Assembly: GCA_016927675.1 (NCBI GenBank)
Contig: JAFGMF010000090.1
Coordinates: 1-15,045 of the forward strand
Length of the DNA stretch: 15,045 nucleotides
Direction: 5' to 3'
Origin: Candidatus Cloacimonadota bacterium
Lineage (GTDB): Bacteria > Cloacimonadota > Cloacimonadia > Cloacimonadales > TCS61
The notes below the pieces were generated by a model that was not told the origin of the DNA, did not search any database, and worked only from the letters and a program-made list of their open reading frames with translations. This document shows positions 1-7,014 of this stretch, piece after piece. Position 1 is the first letter of the stretch; each line of letters opens with the position of its first letter. Both the position numbers and the translations under genes were made by a program.

Positions 1-839
1 AGGCTGTTCTTACTGAGATTGAGCGGTTCCGGGAATGTGTAACAGCCGTATCCAACAGCCGGAGATCCCGGGACAGGACGGTAATCACCATTTTCGGGAT
101 CTGTCAATAAAGGGTCGATCCCGATCACATTGTCTTCAAACAGCCAACTGGCTGCCGCTGGCGCTGTTCAGCCGTACTCTCACAATGCAGATATATGCTT
201 GAGGGGATCTGTATTTATCTGAGGTGTTGAATGATACGACCAGTTGTCAAAAACCTCGGGAGTACCATAAAACCCGGCTTGAATACTGATGGCAATATTA
301 GAACCTGTCGGTATCCAGTCTGATGAGATCCCGGTTGTATAAATATAATCATATCCTGTATCTATCGCATCAATAACAAGATTCCGCTCCAGTATAATAC
401 CTTCACCGGTTCCCTGCAGCCTGATGCCATAATCATGGGGACGGTAGAAGGTAACATATTTAACAGAACCTTGAGGAATGGCAACAAGCTCTGCATTAAT
501 GCCCCGAAAACGGATATTGCCGTTCAGAATTATGCAGTTTTCGATATCGAGACGATTTTCACAGAAAGAGATACTTATCTGTTCACCCTTAAGATCGAGG
601 ATAGCTCCATTTCCGGAGATCATGACGTCAAGACCATCTTCTCCGATCAGGCTGTTGGTGATTGGACTGAGAATTTTTCCGATCAGCAGACCACCCTCAT
701 AGATGACCCCTGTTTCCAGTTCAAGATATTTATCATAATCATCTGACGATGGAGCTGTTTCATAAACTTCCTGTAACAAAATCCCGGAAAGCTTGCCGAC
801 TATTATCAGTGAGAAAATAATTATCAATATTTTATTCAT
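1..839 (-). pseudogene. Secreted beta-helix protein, interrupted by two in-frame TGA codons; partial at left edge
   Basis: Reading leftward from the ATG at 837-839, the frame begins with a hydrophobic export signal (MNKILIIIFSLIIVGKLSG). It continues with short repeating strands rich in I/V, G and N (ISGNGAILDLKGEQI, IENCIILNGNIRFRGI, GIILERNLVIDAI), the look of a right-handed parallel beta-helix of the NosD/DUF1565 kind. An AGAGGT Shine-Dalgarno lies just before the start. The frame stops at TGA 180-182 and again at TGA 168-170, three codons later. The SAME frame then stays open to position 1 and still reads like protein, including FEDNVIGIDPLLTDPENGDY and PVPGSPAVGYG. That is the typical 'DPLF-x-DPENGDYRL-x-PGSPA' close of such surface proteins. 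No indel is needed, and each TGA is one base from TGG (Trp). A decayed gene or sequence error is most likely, since TGA is a normal stop elsewhere here. The family is inferred from repeat style; the true C-terminus is outside the window. Confidence 0.6.
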
Positions 840-1151
840 TAAGCTACCTCTGGGTTCAGAGGAATAATCTGTTTAAAAACTGGCAAATAAAATTTTATCA
901 CCCCAATGAAATTTATTTAGACAGCTTATACGTTTCGAATTATCTGTTCCGGCAAAGAGCTTCACATTGGCTTTTAAGTTCAATTCTCAATCATTCAAAT
1001 TCTGATTTCTTCTCTTCGGAAAGTTTTCCATAACAAGAAAAATTATCCGGGAGATTTTTTTTTTCGTTTCTGGAAATCTTAAAATTTATCCTTAATGAAA
1101 GGTTTTGGGATTTAATTCGGTAAAAATTTCTGGATTTATTTGATAAAAATT
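840..1151. other. Non-coding AT-rich region between divergent genes
   Basis: No convincing open frame exists on either strand. The stretch separates the leftward beta-helix gene from the rightward TerB-like gene and must hold both 5' regions. It contains a 9-10 base T run near 1050-1060 and a perfect 12-bp palindrome, ATAAAATTTTAT, at 887-898, about 50 bp upstream of the beta-helix start. In so AT-rich a background the palindrome may be chance. I see no tRNA, riboswitch or clear stable hairpin. Confidence 0.5.
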
Positions 1152-1187
1152 TTGACAATATTATCTAAAATAATAAATCTAACTTTG
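1152..1187 (+). promoter_or_regulatory. Candidate promoter of the TerB-like gene
   Basis: A perfect TTGACA at 1152-1157 is followed 16 bp later by TAAATC (1174-1179), a mediocre -10. The same stretch offers an alternative reading: TTTG at 1151-1154 and TAACTTTG at 1180-1187, which matches the Bacteroidetes -7 consensus TAnnTTTG. The 25-bp gap is longer than that class normally uses. Either start would leave a 5' UTR of roughly 45-60 nt before the ATG at 1241. The call rests on motif match and position only. Confidence 0.35.
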
Positions 1188-1240
1188 AATTTTTCTAATA
1201 TTCATTAATTATATAAAAATTGAACATAATGGAGGTTTAA

Positions 1241-1936
1241 ATGAAAAACGATATCGTAGGATATTTTGTTAATGATAATTATTCGTTTACGATAAAATTA
1301 GATAAAAATGGGAAAAGAACCGGTAAACTAGTTGATATGAAAACCGGAACGGTTCTGGCGGATAATCTTCAGCAGCGTGTAATGCCCGAGAGTATAGAAG
1401 GTCTGCTCAATGTTGCCAAGGTTATTATCAGCGCAGCCTGGCAGGATGGAAAGATCCTTCCTTCCGAAAGAGAAGCCTTTAATAATGCCTTCAAGAATAT
1501 TGATTTCAGCGAGAGGCAAAGGCTGGAGATCGAAAAAGAATTTGAAACTCCTACTCCTGTTGAAGAATTAGTTAAAAAAATCAGCACCAGAGAAGAGAAA
1601 CTTCTGATCCTGGAAACTTCTTTGTTACTTATCATAGCGGACAACGAATTCCATCCCAAAGAAAGAGAATTTATCGATTTCCTGGTAAAGAAATTCAAAC
1701 TCGAAAGCAATGATTTTGCCCTGCTTTATAATATCCTGCCGGGAAAAGTAAAAAGATACATAGAAAAAGAAAAAATTCACGAAACACTTTCGATTAAAGA
1801 AGATGAAATTAAAACTCTGAAAAGGCTCCAGGAGAAACAACCCGATGTCACTGTGAATCATGAAAAAGTTTATTATCACTTTGTTGACAGCTGGAAAAAC
1901 CGTAGTACCCGTTATAAACGAACAAGTGTTTTCTAA
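1241..1936 (+). CDS. TerB-like domain protein
   Basis: The protein has 231 residues, no signal peptide and no membrane segment, so it is probably cytoplasmic. The start is well set: GGAGG at 1231-1235, five bases before ATG. Residues 1-45 form a small, probably beta-rich N-terminal part. Residues 55-160 are all-helical and carry the internal repeat typical of TerB/DjlA-type domains, an acidic helix-turn motif seen twice: AAWQDGKILPSEREAF (65-80) and IIADNEFHPKEREFIDFL (131-148). The D/E-x-E-R-E pattern in each is the family's presumed metal-binding feature. A charged helix (about 170-200) and a basic tail rich in K/R and aromatics follow. TerB-like proteins are linked to tellurite resistance and membrane-stress assemblies, but no ter partner lies nearby, so the specific role is unknown. 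It is transcribed alone, with its own promoter candidate and a terminator 10 bp after the stop. Confidence 0.7.
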   Translation: MKNDIVGYFVNDNYSFTIKLDKNGKRTGKLVDMKTGTVLADNLQQRVMPESIEGLLNVAKVIISAAWQDGKILPSEREAFNNAFKNIDFSERQRLEIEKEFETPTPVEELVKKISTREEKLLILETSLLLIIADNEFHPKEREFIDFLVKKFKLESNDFALLYNILPGKVKRYIEKEKIHETLSIKEDEIKTLKRLQEKQPDVTVNHEKVYYHFVDSWKNRSTRYKRTSVF

Positions 1937-1945
1937 TATTTCCAT

Positions 1946-1968
1946 GCCCCGTAAGGGGCTTTTTTTTA
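1946..1968 (+). terminator. Rho-independent terminator after the TerB-like gene
   Basis: A GCCCC/GGGGC stem (1946-1950 with 1955-1959), a GTAA tetraloop and an immediate run of eight or more T's (from 1960) form a classic intrinsic terminator. It sits 10 bp past the TAA at 1934-1936 and isolates the TerB-like gene as a single-gene unit. Confidence 0.92.
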
Positions 1969-2230
1969 TTATTGCTTAAAGACTGCGACATATCACTGGA
2001 ATAGATAATTTTATCTATCAGCTAATTCGAATAACAAGATTATTCATCGTTCCAGCGAAACCCTTTGGCAGGTCAAATTGCCACTCCTCCGGACAAAACA
2101 CATTACCTGTTCAGGCAGAGCATAGGAAACAGAAGATATAACGATAATCCTTCAATCGGAGAAGCGGTTCAATAACTCGGGAAAGAAATTGCCATCGAGC
2201 CCTTATTCGAAAGAATGAATTAAATCAATA
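1969..2230. other. Intergenic region upstream of the TPR operon
   Basis: No supported gene is present. It contains an inverted repeat at 2001-2018 (listed separately). One plus-strand frame is open without a start codon from 2035 to 2172 (46 codons). It ends at TAA 2173-2175 and continues in the same frame to another TAA at 2221-2223, with plausible-looking protein text on both sides (for example NDNPSIGEAVQ, then LGKEIAIEPLFERMN). It could be an old gene remnant, or chance; I do not recognise the family. Confidence 0.4.
2001..2018. repeat. Perfect inverted repeat, 8+2+8
   Basis: ATAGATAA (2001-2008) and TTATCTAT (2011-2018) are exact reverse complements separated by TT. The element lies about 30 bp after the TerB-gene terminator and about 230 bp before the TPR promoter. 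It has no T-tract, so it is not a terminator. It could be a dimeric regulator site. Its AT-richness and distance from any gene start keep this tentative. Confidence 0.45.
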
Positions 2231-2257
2231 TTGACATTGAGTGTCATATCATAATTA
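2231..2257 (+). promoter_or_regulatory. Likely promoter of the TPR-EndoQ-PepP-CoaD-SecDF run
   Basis: A perfect TTGACA at 2231-2236 is followed after 15 bp by TAATTA (2252-2257). This places a transcript start near 2264-2268, just upstream of the AGGAG at 2272-2276. The upstream in-frame start near 2241 would fall inside the promoter, which supports translation from ATG 2283. The spacer is shorter than the ideal 17 bp. Confidence 0.5.
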
Positions 2258-2261
2258 TGAC
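2232..2261. promoter_or_regulatory. Palindromic candidate operator overlapping the TPR promoter
   Basis: Three TGAC-type half sites alternate in orientation: TGACA (2232-2236), TGTCA (2242-2246, exact reverse complement of the first) and TATGAC (2256-2261, reverse complement of GTCATA at 2243-2248). Within this lies a perfect 12-bp palindrome, TCATAATTATGA (2249-2260). The array covers both the -35 and -10 candidates, where a repressor would act. No regulator gene is adjacent, so this is inference from symmetry and position. Confidence 0.35.
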
Positions 2262-2271
2262 TCGTTTGAAC

Positions 2272-2276
2272 AGGAG
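2272..2276 (+). promoter_or_regulatory. Ribosome binding site deciding the TPR start
   Basis: AGGAG lies six bases before ATG 2283, and that ATG begins a good signal peptide. The longer frame opening at 2241 lacks a site and would put 14 hydrophilic residues ahead of the signal, so 2283 is preferred. Confidence 0.8.
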
Positions 2277-2282
2277 TTTATC

Positions 2283-5200
2283 ATGAAGAATATTATCGTT
2301 ATCTTGTTGATCAGTCTGGCAGTTAACTTGGTTGCAGAATTCCAGTTTGCCAAAGAGCTTTTTGAGGATGGACTTTATGAAGAAGCCATCAACGAGTTTG
2401 AGCGTATAGTGATTTCTTCTCCAACGAGTAAAGAAGCAGAACATGCAATTTTTTTCATTGGAGAAAGTTATCGCCTCTTAAAGATGCCTGCTCAGGCAGA
2501 AAAACAATTTCAACGACTCTGGGATGGTTATCCTCACTATTCTGCCAGAGATAAGGTTCTTTTTTCACTGGCCCAGGCTCAACTTGAGCAGTCCAAATCA
2601 GAACTGGCAATCAGAAATTTCACCAAACTGCTAACAGAATTTCCCGCAACCGAGTATGCCAATAAAGCGCTTGAACCAATGATTAAAAGCATATATGATC
2701 TGCAGCAATATAATCAGGTGATCATTGAAGGGCGTAAATTTCTGCAGAATTATCCGTCTAATGACCAGCTTCCATATGTGATGCTGTTTATGGCAAAGGC
2801 ATATTTTAAAAATAATATTCCGGATCAGGGTAGAAAGATACTGTCAGAGATCAACCAGAATTATCCTGAACATGAAGCACGATGGTCTGCTCTGCAGCTG
2901 GAGATAGATCTGCTCCAAAGGGAAAGAGGTGATTCCGCTGCAGCGGAGTTACTCTCCGAAAGGCTGCAGCAAAAACTTCCCAGAAAATTTGAAGAGCCTC
3001 TCAAATTTCAGCTATGCAATTTATATCTAAGTCTTCAGGATTATGATAAAGCTCTTATGGAGATTACTTCTCTCGCGGATAAATTCACCAGTTCTTCTTC
3101 TCTGGATCAATATCTCACTATTCAGGCCTATTGCCGTTTGAAACTGGGACAGTATGAAAAGATCATTGAAACTTCAACCTCAACAGGCAAGATCTTTAGA
3201 GAGAGCACTATGAAAGGAGAATATGGCCTTTATACTGCTCAGGCCCAATACTATCTTGGAGAATATTCCGCAGCAACAGAAAATCTTACCTTGCTTCTCG
3301 AGGAAACTCTGCTTGATTCAATCTATTACCAAATTCAACTTCTTCAGGGGGATATTCTAAATGCATCGGGGAAATACCGCCAGGCGATAGATAGATACCG
3401 AAATATTATGAAATCTGAATTTGCCGATCATCAGCTTCTTCTTTCTAAAATTGGGGATATTTATCTAGAAAAATTTCAAAATTATTCAAAGGCTGCCAGT
3501 TATTACCGGCAGATAACCTTAACCGATATAAATCCAGACGATTATGCCCTGGCTACTTATAAATTGAGTGTCTGCCTGGAAGGAGAAAGAAAATACCGGG
3601 ACGCCTATTGGGAATTGCAGAATCTGGAATTGTCCGGGATTACTTCTTCTGAATTGAGCCAGAAAATAGCCTCCCGGAAAAACTATCTTCAGAAATTTGC
3701 CATCAAAGACAATGATAACGCCTGGAAAAATATGTTCAATTCGCTTTACCACTATCTTGCCGATGACGATAAACAATCATTTAAATTCGAATTGATCGAT
3801 ATTCTCAGTAATGACCTGAAAGAATTTGAACAGGCTTTGCAATTGCTGGAAACTGAAAATGATACGGGTGCTCTGTATCAAAAAGCTCTGCTGAATCTGC
3901 AGTTGGCAGGGAAAATGAATGCCGCCGGTAAAATCGATTCCGCATCCCGCCATATCAATAATACAATGGTATTACTGGAAGAACTGAAGCAGAGACAGCC
4001 GGAGTATCTTGCCGAAGATATCAGAATCCGCTTGGATTTGTTTCACCAGATATCTCTTTCGACAGCACAGATTGCTTCTCTGCAGAATTTCCTGGATCAA
4101 TATCCCGATTTACCCTCAAGCAATGAATTTCGCATGATGCTGATCAATCATTATCTGGAAATCTCCGATTTCACCGAAGCTCAATATCTGATCGAGGATC
4201 TGCAGCCCGGGATCAAGATCAATCGAGAAGAATTTTTCCGCGCCAAAGCAGCCCTGGCAGAATACCATTATCACAGGGATGAAGATGATGAAGCACTGTA
4301 TAATTTTACTCAGATAGCATCAGATATTGATCTTAACAGACCGGAGTTATTCTTTCATTATGCGGTTATCCTTAATCAGACAGGAAATCAGCCGGAAGCA
4401 TTGGGAAAACTTGAATTTCTGGTGAACAATGCCGAAAGATTCACCGGGATTAATAACGCTATCTCTTATTATGCCAGGATCCTCAGAGAACTTGAAGATT
4501 ATGATAAAGCTGTCTCCGTTCAACTGCTAATCCCCGAAAGTGACCGAGATGATAATTTTTACCGATCCCTCGCAGCGGATCTTCTTAAGCTGGATAAAAA
4601 AGAAACTGCCAAAGTTACACTTATGCACATGGTGGATAAAGACAGGGAAACACTTGAATTGCTCGCTTCACTCCAATATGAAACAGATGATCTGGCTATG
4701 GCAGAATATACCTATGAAAACCTTCTGGATAAATATCCGGATGAACTCAAATACCGCGAAATGATCGGGAAAATTGCTTTTGTGAAAACCGATTATTCTG
4801 CTGCCAGTTCAAACTTCAAGACCGTTATCGACAAACTTGGCGATAATTTTACCGGTTATCCGGGAATCGAACTACTTGCCACTGAATTAATTATCTCTCT
4901 ATACAGACTGGAAAACCGCCCACAGGCGGAAAGCTATTTTAAAAAGTTCAAAGATATTCTGAGTGAATCTTCACGGCAGGAGATCACACTAAACGAGGGG
5001 ATCTACTATTCTAAGATGGACCCTAAAAAAGCTGAAAAAATTTTTTCCGGCCTGCTTAAATCCGAATTGAATGAAACACTCAAATATGAGATCTATTACT
5101 GGCGCGGTCTGGCTAATCTGGAACAGCAGAAAGCCGAAGAAGCTCTCTCAGATTTCTCGATTTCTGTTCAATCAACCGATCCGGAAATGCAAAATATGTC

Positions 5201-5789
5201 TCATCTGAAACTCGGCACATTGAACTTTTCCATGGAGAATTACCAGAAAGCACTGGATCATTATTTTCAGGTAATCAAACAGGATCAATCTGGCAGTCTG
5301 GCTCTGGATGCAGCCCAGAATTTTGCAGTTGTCTGCAAAACACAGGAAGAATGGCAGAAAGCCATTGCCGCTTATGAGATCATCCTGGAAAGGTGGGGTG
5401 ATGAAAATCTGAAAGGAGAAACCATTTTTGATATCGCTTTTTGCCATTTTCGAGATAAAAAATACGATAATGCTGTGAATATGTTCCAGAAGGCAATACC
5501 TCTTTTAGCTGATACCGAACAGAAAGCAGAAGCTCAATATTGGATCGGGGAATCCTATTACGGACAGGATGATTACAGCAAATCGGTCACCGAATTTCTA
5601 AAAGTGGGTTATAACTATCCTGAATTTATTCAATGGGCTGCCTCCGGGGAACTTCGAGCCGGCGAAGCCTATAAAACTCTTGGCGATCGAGAAAAAGCCG
5701 TCAGGATCTATGAAAGGATAATTGAAAAATACGGAGAATACAGTCAATGGGGTAATGAAGCTGCTGTGAGACTCACTGAGCTGCAATGA
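2283..5789 (+). CDS. Giant exported tetratricopeptide-repeat protein
   Basis: The protein has 1168 residues from ATG 2283. Residues 1-18 form a signal peptide (MKNIIVILLISLAVNLVA), with no later membrane segment and no lipobox cysteine, so a periplasmic or surface-associated soluble solenoid is expected. Almost the whole mature chain is helix pairs. Clear TPR units occur near the N-terminus (FAKELFEDGLYEEAINEFER; the following unit of the IGESYRLLKMPAQAEKQF type) and at the C-terminus from about residue 940, where the aromatic/Ala/Pro positions of 34-residue TPRs are strong (YWIGESYYGQDDYSKSVTEF). The middle is more diverged. The ends resemble YbgF/BamD-like TPR proteins, which organise envelope complexes, but no enzymatic domain is visible, so a scaffold role is inference. 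Its TGA overlaps the ATG of the next gene (ATGA, 5786-5789), implying translational coupling to the nuclease gene. Confidence 0.85.
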   Translation: MKNIIVILLISLAVNLVAEFQFAKELFEDGLYEEAINEFERIVISSPTSKEAEHAIFFIGESYRLLKMPAQAEKQFQRLWDGYPHYSARDKVLFSLAQAQLEQSKSELAIRNFTKLLTEFPATEYANKALEPMIKSIYDLQQYNQVIIEGRKFLQNYPSNDQLPYVMLFMAKAYFKNNIPDQGRKILSEINQNYPEHEARWSALQLEIDLLQRERGDSAAAELLSERLQQKLPRKFEEPLKFQLCNLYLSLQDYDKALMEITSLADKFTSSSSLDQYLTIQAYCRLKLGQYEKIIETSTSTGKIFRESTMKGEYGLYTAQAQYYLGEYSAATENLTLLLEETLLDSIYYQIQLLQGDILNASGKYRQAIDRYRNIMKSEFADHQLLLSKIGDIYLEKFQNYSKAASYYRQITLTDINPDDYALATYKLSVCLEGERKYRDAYWELQNLELSGITSSELSQKIASRKNYLQKFAIKDNDNAWKNMFNSLYHYLADDDKQSFKFELIDILSNDLKEFEQALQLLETENDTGALYQKALLNLQLAGKMNAAGKIDSASRHINNTMVLLEELKQRQPEYLAEDIRIRLDLFHQISLSTAQIASLQNFLDQYPDLPSSNEFRMMLINHYLEISDFTEAQYLIEDLQPGIKINREEFFRAKAALAEYHYHRDEDDEALYNFTQIASDIDLNRPELFFHYAVILNQTGNQPEALGKLEFLVNNAERFTGINNAISYYARILRELEDYDKAVSVQLLIPESDRDDNFYRSLAADLLKLDKKETAKVTLMHMVDKDRETLELLASLQYETDDLAMAEYTYENLLDKYPDELKYREMIGKIAFVKTDYSAASSNFKTVIDKLGDNFTGYPGIELLATELIISLYRLENRPQAESYFKKFKDILSESSRQEITLNEGIYYSKMDPKKAEKIFSGLLKSELNETLKYEIYYWRGLANLEQQKAEEALSDFSISVQSTDPEMQNMSHLKLGTLNFSMENYQKALDHYFQVIKQDQSGSLALDAAQNFAVVCKTQEEWQKAIAAYEIILERWGDENLKGETIFDIAFCHFRDKKYDNAVNMFQKAIPLLADTEQKAEAQYWIGESYYGQDDYSKSVTEFLKVGYNYPEFIQWAASGELRAGEAYKTLGDREKAVRIYERIIEKYGEYSQWGNEAAVRLTELQ

Positions 5790-7012
5790 TCACGATAGCT
5801 GCCGATCTGCATTCCCATTCCGGTTATGCCGGTGGTGTCGGCAAGATATCACTGGAAAAAATTGCGGCTGCAATGCAGATGAAAGGTATTGATGTCTTTG
5901 GCACAGGCGACTGTCTGTTCCCGCCCCGAACAGCAGAATTACAGAAACAACTGACCGAAACCTCTGATGGTTTATATTCTTTTCCCGGAAACAGCAGATT
6001 TCTCCTGCAGACAGAGATCATTATTTCAACCAGATTGATCGGTTATCCACGCAAGATTATAGCTCATCATCTTCTCCTGTTCCCTGATTTTACCTCGATC
6101 AGAAAAGTGCAGGATCTTTTCAGGAAATGGGGCATGAAAAACACTATAGGTCGCCCTTTTCTTACCAGTGAAAACTGTGTTCAGCTGGAAGATCAGCTTT
6201 TTGAACTGCAGAATGTCCATCCACTTTTAGAGATCATTCCGGCACACATAATGACTCCAGAAGGCATTTTCGGTAGCAGAAACAATCTGACTTCTCTGAA
6301 AGAATTTTATGGCGGTTTCATCGATCGGATCAGAATCATCGAAACAGGTTTGAGCGCCGATCCTTCCATGCTGCAGCAGATCCCTGATCTGGAGAAACTT
6401 ACCTTTATCTCGAACAGCGATTGCCACAGTTCAGCACTTAATCGCATTGGTCGTGAATTCAGCCTGATCCGTTGTAAACATCTGGATTATCCGTCGATTA
6501 TTGAAGCGCTGAGAAATAATCGGATAGAAATGACCATCGAATTCAATCCGGCAGAAGGCAGGTTTTTTCTGACAGGTCACCGTGCAGACAGGCAGGGTCA
6601 TGATCAGGCTGTGTCTTTTACTGATGATTATCCGCAAGATCTAACCTGTCCCATCTGTTCCCGTAAGATGAATCTAGGTGTCTGGCAAAGATGCAATTCG
6701 TTGAAAAATCCACAAATCACCGGCTGTCACCGCAAGTTTATCCATCTGATCCCACTGGTCGAGGTAATTGCCTCCAGTCTCGGGATAAAATCTGTTAATT
6801 CTGTCAGTGTTATTAAGATATATAACCGGATTATAGCTATTTTTGGAACAGAACTGGCTCTGTGGCAATCGGATCAGATCGAGGAACAACTTGACAAAAG
6901 AATCCCCCAAAAAACTATCAACCAGATCTGTGCCGTGCAAAGAGGAGACTTTATTTTTGATCCCCCCGGCTTTGACGGATATTATGGAAATCTTTTAATA
7001 GGAGCGCATTAA
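5786..7012 (+). CDS. Endonuclease Q-family PHP-domain nuclease
   Basis: This 408-residue protein matches the size and layout of archaeal Endonuclease Q, which nicks DNA 5' of deaminated bases (hypoxanthine, uracil) and abasic sites. PHP metal-site residues are visible: HSH (H9, H11), GTGD (D42), E77, HH (94-95), PAH (H154), IIETGLSADP (E186) and SNSDCH (D212, H214). Then comes the family's NPAEGRFFLTGHR block (254-266), a zinc-finger CPIC (C288, C291) and a C-terminal DPPGFDGYYG signature. Odd point: where I recall EndoQ proteins having 'HR-x-C' (first zinc cysteine), this one reads HRADRQGHD, so that ligand is missing or replaced by D268/H272. C303 and C314 are further candidates. The gene overlaps the TPR gene by 4 bp and lies 2 bp before pepP. 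The motif order makes the family confident; substrate specificity is inferred. Confidence 0.85.
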   Translation: MITIAADLHSHSGYAGGVGKISLEKIAAAMQMKGIDVFGTGDCLFPPRTAELQKQLTETSDGLYSFPGNSRFLLQTEIIISTRLIGYPRKIIAHHLLLFPDFTSIRKVQDLFRKWGMKNTIGRPFLTSENCVQLEDQLFELQNVHPLLEIIPAHIMTPEGIFGSRNNLTSLKEFYGGFIDRIRIIETGLSADPSMLQQIPDLEKLTFISNSDCHSSALNRIGREFSLIRCKHLDYPSIIEALRNNRIEMTIEFNPAEGRFFLTGHRADRQGHDQAVSFTDDYPQDLTCPICSRKMNLGVWQRCNSLKNPQITGCHRKFIHLIPLVEVIASSLGIKSVNSVSVIKIYNRIIAIFGTELALWQSDQIEEQLDKRIPQKTINQICAVQRGDFIFDPPGFDGYYGNLLIGAH

Positions 7013-7014
7013 GG

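Noticed and set aside
168..182. TGA read as tryptophan throughout the genome
   Set aside because: TGA ends the TPR, PepP, DUF3467, MscS-like, LpxA and FabZ frames exactly where the families end or the next gene starts, so a global reassignment is excluded.
435..746. Plus-strand open frame of 103 codons opposite the beta-helix gene
   Set aside because: It lies antisense to a frame with a clear signal peptide and beta-helix text, has no ribosome site, and its translation lacks any recognisable domain.
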